Part shown: piece by piece, positions 7,866-16,493 of the stretch
Layout of the letters: the number at the start of each line of letters is the position of its first letter
Numbering within the stretch: the first letter of the stretch is position 1
Assembly (NCBI GenBank): GCA_963737225.1
Contig: CAVTSA010000010.1
Span: 1-64,000 of the forward strand
Reading direction: 5' to 3'
Source: CAVTSA01 sp963737225
GTDB lineage: Bacteria; Chloroflexota; Dormibacteria; Dormibacterales; Dormibacteraceae
Length of the DNA stretch: 64,000 nt
Made by a program: the position numbers and the translations under genes
Notes under the pieces: generated by a model
What the model was told of the DNA's origin: nothing
The model's database searches: none
Seen by the model: only the letters and a program-made list of their open reading frames with translations

Positions 7866-8303
7866 ATGGCGATAGCCGCCCCCAACGTCGAGCAGCTCGC
7901 GATGAGGCTCCGCCAGTCGACCATGCGGCTGCGCCGGAGGCTGCGCACCGAGTTGCCGAGCGGGCTCTCGCAAACGGACTTCTCCGCGCTGGCGACGGTC
8001 ATCCGGGAAGGCCGCATCGGTCTCGGGGAGCTGGCGCAGAGGGAGGGCGTGAAGCCCCCCAGCATGACCCGGATCGCGGCCGCGCTGGAGCGCGACGCGC
8101 TGGTCGTACGCCGGACAGATCCGACCGACCGGCGGCGCGCGTGGCTGGAGGCGACCCCCTCCGGCCGGCGGTTGGTGGAACGGAACCGGCGCCAGCGCGA
8201 CGCCTACCTGGCAACCGTTCTGCGAGGGCTTTCCCCCGACGACCTGCTGGCCCTGGAGCGTGGGGTGGCGGTGCTCGAACGGGTGACGGATGCGCCTCGG
8301 TGA
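7866..8303 (+). CDS. MarR-family transcriptional regulator
   Basis: 145 aa. A winged helix is clear: FSALATVIREGRIGLGELAQ, the recognition helix GVKPPSMTRIAAALERDALV, the wing RRTDPTDRRRAWLEATPSG, and terminal dimerisation helices. It is coupled by a GTGA overlap to an MFS exporter, and a 13-bp palindrome lies in its promoter. The usual reading is ligand-relieved repression of its own operon. The inducer is unknown. Confidence 0.93.
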   Translation: MAIAAPNVEQLAMRLRQSTMRLRRRLRTELPSGLSQTDFSALATVIREGRIGLGELAQREGVKPPSMTRIAAALERDALVVRRTDPTDRRRAWLEATPSGRRLVERNRRQRDAYLATVLRGLSPDDLLALERGVAVLERVTDAPR

Positions 8304-9559
8304 AGGTCTGGGCTCAGTTCAAGCGCACCTTCCAGTCCCTCTCCGTCCGCAACTACCGGCTCTACTTCATCGGGCAGGCGATCTCCGTCAACGGGACCTG
8401 GATCCAGACCGTGGGCCAGGCCTGGCTGGTCCTCCGCCTGACCGGGAATGCGGTCGACCTGGGCATCACGGCGGCGCTCCAGTTCCTCCCGGTGCTGATC
8501 CTGGGCACCTGGGGCGGTGTGATCGCCGATCGGGTGGACAAGCGCCAGGCCCTCCTCGTGACGCAGGGCGCCTTCGCGGTCAGCAGCGGAGTCATCGCCG
8601 CGCTGGTGCTGAGCGGCCACGTGACGATCTGGAGCGTCTGGGTGTTCGCACTGGTCAGCGGCTTTGTCCGCGTGTTCGACAACCCGATCCGCCAGTCGTT
8701 CGCGTCCGAAATGGTCGGCCCCAAGCTGATCGCCAACGCGGTCTCGCTCAACAGCTCGCTCTTCACCTCCGCCCGCATCATCGGACCCTCGATCGCGGGC
8801 GCGCTGATCGCCCTGGTCGGCACCGGTTGGTGTTTCGCGATCAACAGCGCCAGCTTCGTCGCCGTGCTGATCGCGCTCCTGCTGATGAACCCGGCCGAGC
8901 TCTACCGGTCCGCCGCCCACCGGATCCGTTCCGCCGGCGTCCGGCAGATCACCGAGGGCCTGCGCTACATCTGGCACGATCCCGAGCTTCGGGTGCCGCT
9001 GATGATGATGGCGTTCATCGGCCTGCTCGCGATCAACTTCAACGTGGTCCTCCCACTCATCGCGACGCGCGTCTTCCACGGCGGGCCGGGTCTCTACGGC
9101 GGTCTCTACGCGGCGATGGGGGTGGGCGCCCTCAGCGGTGCCCTCTACATGGCAAACCGCGCACGGCCCACGATGCTGCTCCTGATCACGGCCGCCCTCA
9201 TCTTTGGGATCGGCCTGCTGGCGGCCGCCGGGATTCGCAACCTGCCGCTGGAGCTGCTGGTGCTGGTGCCGGCGGGCGCCGGGATGACGCTCTTCCAGGC
9301 GGGGACCAACTCCAGCCTCCAGCTGCGGGCGAAGCCTGAGTTCCGCGGCCGCGTCCTGTCCATCTACGTCCTCCTCTTCAACGGCACCACCCCGATCGGC
9401 GGCCCCCTCATCGGATGGGTCGCCCAGCAGTTCGGCGCCGACGTCGCGCTGGCCGTCGGCGGCGCCACGGCGGTCGTGGCCGCCGGGCTCGCGTACCTCT
9501 GGCTCCGCGGGTACCGGCGCCGGACGTCTCTTCAGACCTCCACTACCGGAGCTTCCTGA
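8300..9559 (+). CDS. MFS transporter (MFS_3/enterobactin-exporter-like)
   Basis: 419 aa from GTG 8300, which overlaps the marR stop. The longer in-frame opening from 8141 is an antisense-type extension inside marR and is rejected. There are about 11-12 hydrophobic segments. It begins FQSLSVRNYRLYFIGQAISV, has the motif-A-like loop GGVIADRVDKRQALL, and VFDNPIRQSFASEMVG typical of the MFS_3/EntS group. Probably a drug or metabolite exporter controlled by the neighbouring MarR. Confidence 0.9.
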   Translation: MKVWAQFKRTFQSLSVRNYRLYFIGQAISVNGTWIQTVGQAWLVLRLTGNAVDLGITAALQFLPVLILGTWGGVIADRVDKRQALLVTQGAFAVSSGVIAALVLSGHVTIWSVWVFALVSGFVRVFDNPIRQSFASEMVGPKLIANAVSLNSSLFTSARIIGPSIAGALIALVGTGWCFAINSASFVAVLIALLLMNPAELYRSAAHRIRSAGVRQITEGLRYIWHDPELRVPLMMMAFIGLLAINFNVVLPLIATRVFHGGPGLYGGLYAAMGVGALSGALYMANRARPTMLLLITAALIFGIGLLAAAGIRNLPLELLVLVPAGAGMTLFQAGTNSSLQLRAKPEFRGRVLSIYVLLFNGTTPIGGPLIGWVAQQFGADVALAVGGATAVVAAGLAYLWLRGYRRRTSLQTSTTGAS

Positions 9560-9597
9560 CTCCGGGCAACTGGCGGGCGAAGTAGGCTTCACCTGCG

Positions 9598-11229
9598 ATG
9601 GAGCTGGTGGGGATCCCCGCCTCCTCAGGCACAGCCGCGGGTCCGGTGTTCGCACTCGTCGAACCGCCCGCGGCGCCGGTGTTGGCACCCCGGGGGATGG
9701 AGAGCGTGCGGGAGGCGATGGTCCGCGCCGCGGCTCAGCTCGAGGAGCTCGCCGAACAGGTTCGGGAGCGCAGCCCTCAGGGCGCCGAGGTCCTCGCCGC
9801 CCAGGCGCTGCTGGCGCGCGACGAAGCGCTCGAGCCGGAGATCGAGGCGGGGCTGGAGGACGGTCTGGACGCGGTCATCGCGGTCCGCGAGGCCTACGAG
9901 GAGCAGGCCGCTCAGCTGGAGGCGCTGGCCGGTGACGGCTACGTCGGATTCAGAGCCGCCGACCTGCGCCAGGTCGGGCGGGCGGTGGCCGCCGCGCTGG
10001 CCGGCGGGCACCCGCATCGCTCGTTGGGGCTGGCCTCGCCGGCCATCGTGGTCGCCCACGACCTGAGCCCGCAGGCGATGCTGGCGGTCGCACCGGAGCT
10101 GCTGCTCGGGATCGTGACCGAGGGCGGGGGCGCCACCTCGCACACCGCGATCGTGGCGCGCGAGCTCGGTGTCCCGGCGGTGTTGGGGGCGGCTGGGGCG
10201 GTGGCCGCCGCGGCCGGCGCGCGGTGGGCGGCGATCGACGGCGGCACGGGCACCGTTCGGTTCTCACGCGCGACCGCCCGGTCGCGGGCCGGCGAGCGTG
10301 GCTCCTCCGCGGCCCCGCCCGAGGCCTGGCTCCCGCTGCGCGCCAACGCCGGCTCGGTGGAGGCGGTGGTGGCGGCCGCGCGTCGCGGAGCGCAGGGCGT
10401 CGGGCTGCTGCGGACCGAGCTGTTCTACCTGGGACGGACTACCGCACCGACCGAGGAGGAGCAGCTCGCCGCGCTGCGGGAGGCCTGCGGGGCGATGTCC
10501 CCCTACCCGGTCACCGTGCGCACGTTCGACGGCGGTACGGACAAAGTCCTTCCGTATCTGCGCCCGAGTCCCGAGCCGAACCCCGCGTTAGGGACTCGCG
10601 GCGTCCGGCTCTGGCTCGCTCACCCCGATCTGGCGGCGGCACAGGTGCGAGCCTTGCTGCGCGCAGGGGCGGAGCACGCCAACCTCCTCGCGATGCTCCC
10701 GATGGTGGCGGCCCGGGAGGAGGTGGTGGCCGCTCGCGCGCTGTTCGAGCGCGAGGCCGGCCCACTCCGCCTCGACCCGCCCCCGCTCGGGATCATGGTC
10801 GAGACACCGGCCGCGGCGGTCTCGCTCGCCGCCTTTGAGGGGGTCATCGAGTTTGTCAGCCTGGGCACCAACGACCTCGCGCAGTACGGGGCGGCCGCCG
10901 ACCGAGAGCTGAGCTGGGGAGACGAGCTGCGCGAGTGGAACCCGGGCACGCTTCGGCTCATCCAGCGAGCCCTGACCGACGCACGCGCGCTCGGCATCGA
11001 CGCGGGGGTGTGCGGGGAGCTGGCAGGGTCGCCGGCGGGGGCGGTCCTGCTGGCAGGCCTGGGAGCCGCCTCGCTGTCGATGAGCGCGGCGTCCCTGTCA
11101 CCGGTGGCGTGGGCGCTCCGGGCGGTCGGCCCCGACGGGTGTGCTGAGACCGCCGAGGCGGCGCTCGCGGAGCGCACCGCAGCCGGCGCGCGCTCGGTAG
11201 TGCTGCGCCGGCTCTCCGACCTCGCCTGA
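9598..11229 (+). CDS. ptsI: PTS enzyme I (phosphoenolpyruvate-protein phosphotransferase)
   Basis: 543 aa, slightly shorter than E. coli EI. The N-terminal HPr-binding/His domain contains GGGATSHTAIVARELGVPAV with the phospho-His (about residue 182). The PEP-binding barrel follows: GVGLLRTELFYLGR, VTVRTFDGGTDKVL, NPALGTRGVRLWL, GIMVETPAAAVS, FVSLGTNDLAQY, and GVCGELAGSPAGAVLLAGLG with the catalytic Cys. It transfers phosphate from PEP to HPr. It ends 3 bp from the converging HPr gene. With HPr, DhaM and DhaKL nearby and no sugar EII, its likely job is dihydroxyacetone phosphorylation. Confidence 0.95.
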   Translation: MELVGIPASSGTAAGPVFALVEPPAAPVLAPRGMESVREAMVRAAAQLEELAEQVRERSPQGAEVLAAQALLARDEALEPEIEAGLEDGLDAVIAVREAYEEQAAQLEALAGDGYVGFRAADLRQVGRAVAAALAGGHPHRSLGLASPAIVVAHDLSPQAMLAVAPELLLGIVTEGGGATSHTAIVARELGVPAVLGAAGAVAAAAGARWAAIDGGTGTVRFSRATARSRAGERGSSAAPPEAWLPLRANAGSVEAVVAAARRGAQGVGLLRTELFYLGRTTAPTEEEQLAALREACGAMSPYPVTVRTFDGGTDKVLPYLRPSPEPNPALGTRGVRLWLAHPDLAAAQVRALLRAGAEHANLLAMLPMVAAREEVVAARALFEREAGPLRLDPPPLGIMVETPAAAVSLAAFEGVIEFVSLGTNDLAQYGAAADRELSWGDELREWNPGTLRLIQRALTDARALGIDAGVCGELAGSPAGAVLLAGLGAASLSMSAASLSPVAWALRAVGPDGCAETAEAALAERTAAGARSVVLRRLSDLA

Positions 11230-11232
11230 CGA

Positions 11233-11532
11233 CTACTCCTCACCCAGGCCGGACTCCACCAGCGAGCACAGCTCGGCGACCGCCCGCGACGCCCCCTCGC
11301 CTTCGGCCTCGATCCGGATCCGGTGCCCCTGGTCGATACCGAGCCCGGTGAGCGAGAGCAGGCTGCGGGCAGAAGCACGGCGAGCCGGGTCGCGGGTCAG
11401 GTTTGTCACCTGCACCGGCACTCCGAGCGTGGCCGCCAGCCGAACCAACCGCGCCGCCGGGCGAAGGTGCAGGCCGTGAGGATGGGATACCACCACCTCC
11501 GCCGCCGCGTCGTTCACCTCACCAGACGTCAC
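11233..11532 (-). CDS. ptsH: HPr phosphocarrier protein
   Basis: 99 aa with the HPr active site SHPHGLHLRPAARL (phospho-His at about residue 22) and the downstream Ser-containing stretch ASARSLLSLTGLGIDQG that aligns with the regulatory Ser46 region. It lies 10 bp after dhaM on the same strand and converges on ptsI. It relays phosphate from enzyme I to DhaM. Confidence 0.93.
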   Translation of the reverse strand: MTSGEVNDAAAEVVVSHPHGLHLRPAARLVRLAATLGVPVQVTNLTRDPARRASARSLLSLTGLGIDQGHRIRIEAEGEGASRAVAELCSLVESGLGEE

Positions 11533-11542
11533 CGCGGGCGTC

Positions 11543-11944
11543 TCACAGCTTCCGGGCCTCGCGTGCCGACTCGGCGGCCGCCACGACCTCCTCCAGGGAG
11601 CTGCCGAGCCCCGCCTCGACCACGGCCGCCACCGATCCCTCGACGAACGGGGCGTCGGCGATCCGCACCCGCTCCGCGAATCGCGGCGGCAACAGCTCTC
11701 GGGCAGTGTCCGCCGCCAGCACCGCGCTGCCCAGGTCGACCAGGATCACGGCCGATCCGCCGTCCTCTCCACAGGCTTGCTCGATCGCCCGCTCGACGGC
11801 GAGGGCGTCGGTCCCCAGGCCGGCGCCCTCGGCCCCCGCGGCGACCACGATCGCAACCTCGCCGCCGGCCAGCTGGCTCAGAAGCTCGACGACTCCCTCT
11901 GCCAGCCGGCGGCTGTGCGACACCAGGACCAGACCCACGCTCAT
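11543..11944 (-). CDS. dhaM: Dihydroxyacetone kinase phosphotransfer subunit DhaM (EIIA-Man-like)
   Basis: 133 aa from ATG 11944. A longer start at 12016 would overlap the upstream small gene and lacks family sequence. It begins MSVGLVLVSHSRRLAEGVVE with the phospho-His near residue 10. It continues through an alpha/beta EIIA-mannose-like fold with AVILVDLGSAVLAADTA and DAPFVEGSVAAVVEAGLGSS. It accepts phosphate from HPr and rephosphorylates the ADP held by DhaL. Here it is a single-domain protein, with HPr encoded separately just downstream. Confidence 0.92.
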   Translation of the reverse strand: MSVGLVLVSHSRRLAEGVVELLSQLAGGEVAIVVAAGAEGAGLGTDALAVERAIEQACGEDGGSAVILVDLGSAVLAADTARELLPPRFAERVRIADAPFVEGSVAAVVEAGLGSSLEEVVAAAESAREARKL

Positions 11945-11963
11945 CCCGGCACCGTAGTCCGAC

Positions 11964-12176
11964 CTACGCGGGAGGTTCCACCGCCCCGGTCGGTCCGACG
12001 CCGGCAGGCCCCACAAAGGAGCTGTCCCCCCGGAGCTCGCCTCCGTTCAGGTAGTGGCACTCCTGACGGGCCTCGTCTTTGGTCTTGAACCAGGTGACCG
12101 CTCGCAGCTGGTTCTGGATCGGAAACCCGACCGAGTACCCGCCGTCACCGTTCTCGCGTTCCCAGAACACCCACAT
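11964..12176 (-). CDS. Small conserved-looking hypothetical protein (70 aa)
   Basis: The start is ATG 12176, preceded by AGGAG 7-8 nt upstream. The sequence is aromatic-rich and looks like a real domain: MWVFWERENGDGGYSVGFPI, then VTWFKTKDEARQECHYLNGG, then a Gly/Pro tail. It sits between glpC and dhaM on the same strand, 20 bp before dhaM. Function unknown. Confidence 0.65.
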   Translation of the reverse strand: MWVFWERENGDGGYSVGFPIQNQLRAVTWFKTKDEARQECHYLNGGELRGDSSFVGPAGVGPTGAVEPPA

Positions 12177-12213
12177 CAGGCTTTCTCCTCATAGCTCAAC
12201 TTCTTTGGATAGC

Positions 12214-12227
12214 TAGGCTTCAGCCTA
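12214..12227. promoter_or_regulatory. Palindrome between glpC and the small ORF
   Basis: TAGGCT-TC-AGCCTA is an inverted repeat (CTTAGGCT on the other strand). It is vaguely reminiscent of DtxR/IdeR half-sites but shorter. It may be an operator or a small hairpin upstream of the 12176 gene and dhaM-ptsH. Confidence 0.35.
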
Positions 12228-12267
12228 AGGATAGGTCGGGGTCGACACTAAATCTGTTAACCGGCCT

Positions 12268-12283
12268 TTCCGATTTTTCGGAA
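12268..12283 (-). terminator. Hairpin just after glpC stop
   Basis: TTCCGA-TTTT-TCGGAA is a perfect 6-bp stem starting immediately after the glpC stop at 12284-12286. It has no clear T-tract on the minus strand, so it may be a processing or weak termination site. Confidence 0.45.
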
Positions 12284-13514
12284 TCAGCGGAGATCCCCGC
12301 CGATCACCGACCACAGGAGCTCCACCGGATGGCGGGCGGAAAGGCCCGTCAGATGCTCGATCTGCCAGCGACAGGTCTCGGAGTCGCAGGCCACCAGGTC
12401 GGCGTGGTGCTCGTCGGCCCGTTCCCGGATCGGTGCCCCGACGCGCTGGGCGATCGCGTACTTCTCGCGCTTCAGCCCGTAGGTGCCGGCGATGCCGCAG
12501 CACTCGACGTTGCTTTCGGCGAGGTCGATGCCGCGCAGATCCTGGAGCAGCTCGGCAGCGGGGACCCCGATCCCGTGAGAGCGCAGCTGACAGGGCGCGT
12601 GGTAGAGGACGCGCCGATCCAGCTCGCCCTCGAACGGTGCCAGGCGTCCCGACCAGACCTCCTCGCGAAGCAGCTCCATGATGTCGAACGTGGCTGCCGA
12701 GACCTCCCTCGCCTCCGGCGTGTCGAGCCCGAGCACCTCCCGATACTCCGCCTTCAACGTGTAGCCACAGCTGGTCGAGGTGGCCACGATGCGGTCGGCC
12801 GGCACGCACTGACGGCAGCAGGTCCTCGATGTTCGCCCGGGCGGCGCGCCGCGCGCTGTCGAACTCGCCGTTGGAGATCATGGGCAGGCCGCAGCAGCGC
12901 TGAGCCGGGATCTCGACCGCGATGCCGGCCTGGCGCAGCACCCCCATCATCGCCTCGCCCACCCAGGGCTCGAAGTAGTTGGTGGAGCACCCGTGGAAGT
13001 AGGCAACCGTCTCTCGCGGGTTCTCGGCCTGCGGAATCCGCGCGAAGCGCCGGCGGAACGTTCCCCGATGGAAGGCGGGCAGCGGGGCGTCCCGGGCGAT
13101 CCCCATCACACGCTCGGCGGTGACGCGGCCGAGCCGGTTGGAGAGGGCAAGGTTGGCAAGCGGCGCCAGCGGGTCGCCCAGCCGCCCCAGCAGCTCGGTA
13201 CGACCGAGCACACGGTTGCGGACCGGGATCCGTTTGCGTTCGTACATGCGGGCGCGGGCGCGGGCGTTGAGCTCCGCCACCTTGACCCCGGAGGGACAGG
13301 CCCGGGTACAGGCGCCGCAGCCGCTGCAGTAGTCGACCCATGACTCGACCGGCAGGCCCTCGCGGAATCGCTGCGCCTGCGGGCCGCAGTACTTGGGGCC
13401 GGGGAAAAGGTCGGTGGCGGGCAGAACCGGGCAGGCGGTGTTGCAGACATTGCACTTGATGCACCGGTCGGCCGAGAGGTCGATCTGGTCCAGGTCGAGA
13501 GGGCTCGGGCTCAT
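12284..13514 (-). pseudogene. glpC: Glycerol-3-phosphate dehydrogenase subunit C (iron-sulfur), frameshifted
   Basis: The 5' part (from ATG 13514) has two ferredoxin-type clusters, CIKCNVCNTACPV and CSGCGACTRACPSG, and a first CCG domain (CSTNYFEPWVGE ... CCGLPMISNGEF). After ARANIEDLLPS the frame is lost near 12800-12815. The remainder, ADRIVATSTSCGYTLKAEY, ECCGIAGTYGLKREKYA and CDSETCRWQIEHL, continues to 12284 in the next frame. One inserted base or two missing bases (a gc lost near ccggcc) explain it. GlpC anchors GlpAB to the membrane and passes electrons to quinone. It overlaps glpB by ATGA. Real inactivation and assembly error are both possible. Confidence 0.88.
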
Positions 13515-14842
13515 GCCGCGGCCATTCCGGGGTCCCCGCCCGGCGCAGCGTCCGGAGCGGGCTGGTGGGTATGCAGCGCCTGGCTGGCGGCCAGGTGACC
13601 GGAGGCGACGGCGATCCCGTCCGCCGAACGCTCGACCGGACGCTGAGCGCCACTCAGCAGGCCGCCACAGCAGAACACGTTCTCCACCGGCTCCCCCTCC
13701 TCATCGAGCGGATGCAGGTCCTGGTCGAATCGGACCCCCGCCCGGGCGACGGGCTGGGCCGCCCCCAGCAGATCCTCGCGATACCACTCCTCCGCCGGCC
13801 CCTCCGGCTGCCGCACCGGCAGCCCCGCCACCGGCTCGCATATCTCCCCCCGCCGCCCATCGACCACCAGACCCCCGGAGGCGAGGCCACCCGTGGCCAG
13901 GACCAGACGATCGAGCGGCAGCCGCAGATCGCGCGCGGCCCCGTGGATCCGCAGCGCCGTCGCCCGCCCTCCTCCCCGCTCCAAGGAGAGGCGGGGACCC
14001 ACCTGGATCCGAGCTCCGCGGGCGCGTGCCGCACGCTCCAGGGCCTGGGCGAGCCGGAGGCCGGGGACCGAGGGAGGGAGGGTCGGCACCTCGACCACCG
14101 GAATGCCGAGGTCCTGCTCCAGGGCCGCCACGACACCCGCCGGGTCGTTCAGACCCAGCACCGCGGGCAGGCAAAGCAGGGTCGCACTGCCGACGCGGGC
14201 TCGCACCGCGGTCGCCAGCTGGCGCCGAAAGACCTGACCGTCGAAGAGACGGGCCAGGGTCATGCCGTCGAGGTGGTGACGGTGCAGCTGGGGAAGCTCG
14301 ACCGTGGTGGCACGGGCCCGCACGGTCAGCCCGAGCCTCTCGGCCCGCGCCGGGAGCACGGCCGCGAAGAGCTCCGGCTCGAAGTCGCGGTAGCCGTGGA
14401 AACCGACGGCGAGCACCCGCGCCCCCTGCCAGCCCGCGTCCAGAGACTCCTGGAGCAGGCACGCGGGGCGGTAGGTTCCCGCCACGGTCGCCACGCGACG
14501 ATTCTCGGCCGGCGACCCGACCGCGCCGATGCCCACCGCGCCGAGCGCCCGGCGCACCAGCTCCAGGCCGGCTTCCAGATCTCTCGCGACCGTGGCGTAG
14601 GGGTGGTCTGGGACCTCCCGGATCAGCCGCTCGATGGCTTCGGCGGGATGCCGCACCTCAGCGCCGTGCAGGTACCCGAGCACGTCGACGGTGCCGGAAC
14701 GAAAGTGCGTGGTACCCCAGCCCTTTCCCACGCAGAGCACCCGCGCGCCCTGATCGGCGGCGGTCACGGCCGCGGTCAGGCCGGCGAGCCCGAGACCGGC
14801 CACCACGAGGTCATAGGGCGCGGTCTCCCCTGTGCTCACCAC
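13511..14842 (-). CDS. glpB: Anaerobic glycerol-3-phosphate dehydrogenase subunit B
   Basis: 443 aa from GTG 14842 (GTG 14839 is equally possible). The long upstream extension of the frame runs through the palindromic repeat and glpA and is rejected. An N-terminal FAD-binding glycine motif, YDLVVAGLGLAGLTAAVTAA, is followed by LCVGKGWGTTHFRSGTVDVL, typical of GlpB. The C-terminal flavoprotein signature is VENVFCCGGLLSGAQRPVER ... GIAVASGHLAASQ. It acts with GlpA and GlpC to oxidise sn-glycerol-3-phosphate to DHAP with quinone as acceptor. An intercistronic palindrome pair separates it from glpA. Confidence 0.88.
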   Translation of the reverse strand: MVSTGETAPYDLVVAGLGLAGLTAAVTAADQGARVLCVGKGWGTTHFRSGTVDVLGYLHGAEVRHPAEAIERLIREVPDHPYATVARDLEAGLELVRRALGAVGIGAVGSPAENRRVATVAGTYRPACLLQESLDAGWQGARVLAVGFHGYRDFEPELFAAVLPARAERLGLTVRARATTVELPQLHRHHLDGMTLARLFDGQVFRRQLATAVRARVGSATLLCLPAVLGLNDPAGVVAALEQDLGIPVVEVPTLPPSVPGLRLAQALERAARARGARIQVGPRLSLERGGGRATALRIHGAARDLRLPLDRLVLATGGLASGGLVVDGRRGEICEPVAGLPVRQPEGPAEEWYREDLLGAAQPVARAGVRFDQDLHPLDEEGEPVENVFCCGGLLSGAQRPVERSADGIAVASGHLAASQALHTHQPAPDAAPGGDPGMAAA

Positions 14843-14868
14843 GCAGCCCTCACCCCGCAGTGCAAAGT

Positions 14869-14931
14869 CCCGTTTTCGCGTGAAACCGGGTCTAAGGCCC
14901 CCTCCATAGTCCCGGTTTCGCGCGAAACCGG
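14869..14931. repeat. Paired-palindrome element, copy 1 (glpA-glpB gap)
   Basis: Two inverted repeats: an imperfect one at 14869-14890 (core TTTC-GCGT-GAAA) and a perfect 20-mer at 14912-14931 (CCGGTTTCGC/GCGAAACCGG). Their TTTC cores (14874 and 14916) are exactly 42 bp apart, and ATAG starts 10 bp before the second core. The same layout recurs at 48075-48137 and, diverged, at 33731-33790. It could form hairpins in the glp mRNA or bind a dimeric protein. Confidence 0.75.
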
Positions 14932-14948
14932 AGTTTTGAAGGGATGGC

Positions 14949-16493
14949 TCACCGGTCCACCGCCAGCACTTCGCGGTAGATGATCTCGGTGAGCCCGTGC
15001 TGCCGTGCCTGGTCTCCCCACAAGATGGGTCGGTTGCCCCGCATGCGCTCCTCCAGGAAATCACGCAGCGGCGCCAGCCCGTCGGCCTCGTCAGGGATCC
15101 CGGCGGCACGGATGCCCGCGGCGCGGAGCGCGCAGAAGCAGGCCTGGCAGGGTCCCATCCCCAGCCGCAGCGCACGCAGCGCGTCGTCCAGCGGGGCCCC
15201 GGGACGCTCGGCGAAGAAGCGCTCCAGCATCGCGCGGCTGACCAGCTCACACTCGCAGACCAGGTCCGCGTCGGCGCCGCCGCGCGAGGAATCCTCGTTC
15301 GCCTCCAGACGGCCGCCCAGGACCCACGAGCGTCCCGACTGGGAACCCGGCAGCGGCTCCTCCGCGGTCCGGCAGGGTGCGGTCAGCCCGAGCTTCCCGG
15401 CCACCCGGTCGGCTGCGTCTTCCGCCATCAGCCGGTAGGTGGTCAGCTTGCCACCGACGATCGAGACGAAGTTCTCGACCCCGTGCTCGGCGTGATCGAT
15501 CACGGTGTGGCTGCGGGAGAGGAAGCGCGAGGGGTCCCCGCTCTGCCTCCCGGCCGGGTCGTAGATCGGCCGCGCTCCGGCGAAGACCCGCAGGACACGG
15601 GCTTCCTCGATGGCGGGGATCAGCTCGGCGCTGCCCTCGACCACCTCGCGCACCTCCTGGCGCGTGATCTCGTAGTCCTCCAACCTGTCGAGCGTTCGGT
15701 CGGTGCTGCCGGCGATGCAGACGGTCCCCACCGGCACCACGATGTCCGCGTCCCCGGGCGGCCGGCAGCGGTTGACGACCTGCCGGCAGAGCCGCCCGTT
15801 CATGATCACCATGACGCCCCATCCGGGGTCCATCGCGATGTCGTCGCCTGCCATCCGGGCGACCGTGCCGGCCCAGATTCCCGCCGCGCCGGCGAGGCAG
15901 CCGATCTCGACACGGCAGCTGTCGCCGTCGGCGTCGGTCAATTCGGCGGCAACCACCCGACCCTGCTCGACCACCACGCCGGTAAGTCGCGTCCGGAGCC
16001 GGACGGTGGCGCCGTCGGCGACCGCGGCATGCACGTTGGCCGCGGCCAGGTCGAACGACTGGACGGCCGCGTCGGGAACGCGGAAAGCGCGCTGGACCGC
16101 GGGGCTGAGCAGGGGTTCCTCGCGGCGGGCGGCGGCGACCGGGATCTCCTCGCACTCGATGCCGGCGGCCCGGCAGCCGGCGACGAACTGCGGCGGGTAG
16201 TCCTCGGGATCGTCCCGCAGCCAGGCGAAGATGCCGCCGGTGTCCTCGACACAGCCGGCCGCGATGCGCCGCAGGACCCGGTTTTCGCGAATGCACTCAT
16301 CTGCCGCGCGAGGATCCCGCGCCACGTAGCGGGCCCCCGAGTGGAGCAGGCCGTGGAAACGACCAGAGGTGCCGTGGCAGAGGTCGCCCTGCTCCACCAA
16401 AAGCGCCCGGGCACCGCGCATGGCGAGATCTCTCAGGAGCCCGGCGCCGGTGACGCCGCCACCCACCACGAGGACGTCGTAGCGCTCGCTCAT
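14949..16493 (-). CDS. glpA: Anaerobic glycerol-3-phosphate dehydrogenase subunit A (FAD)
   Basis: 514 aa. FAD-binding N-terminus YDVLVVGGGVTGAGLLRDLA, DAO-family core (GRFHGLLHSGARYVARDP, FVSIVGGKLTTYRLMAEDAA), and a C-terminal [2Fe-2S] BFD-like domain: CECELVSRAMLERF and LRLGMGPCQACFCALRAAGI. The BFD domain marks GlpA rather than aerobic GlpD. It oxidises glycerol-3-phosphate to dihydroxyacetone phosphate. It overlaps dhaL (ATGA at 16490-16493), placing it in one transcript with dhaK-dhaL. Confidence 0.93.
   Translation of the reverse strand: MSERYDVLVVGGGVTGAGLLRDLAMRGARALLVEQGDLCHGTSGRFHGLLHSGARYVARDPRAADECIRENRVLRRIAAGCVEDTGGIFAWLRDDPEDYPPQFVAGCRAAGIECEEIPVAAARREEPLLSPAVQRAFRVPDAAVQSFDLAAANVHAAVADGATVRLRTRLTGVVVEQGRVVAAELTDADGDSCRVEIGCLAGAAGIWAGTVARMAGDDIAMDPGWGVMVIMNGRLCRQVVNRCRPPGDADIVVPVGTVCIAGSTDRTLDRLEDYEITRQEVREVVEGSAELIPAIEEARVLRVFAGARPIYDPAGRQSGDPSRFLSRSHTVIDHAEHGVENFVSIVGGKLTTYRLMAEDAADRVAGKLGLTAPCRTAEEPLPGSQSGRSWVLGGRLEANEDSSRGGADADLVCECELVSRAMLERFFAERPGAPLDDALRALRLGMGPCQACFCALRAAGIRAAGIPDEADGLAPLRDFLEERMRGNRPILWGDQARQHGLTEIIYREVLAVDR

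Noticed and set aside
12329..15000. Long plus-strand ORFs opposite glpC, glpB and glpA
   Set aside because: Antisense shadows of high-GC coding sequence; the minus-strand frames carry the conserved motifs.
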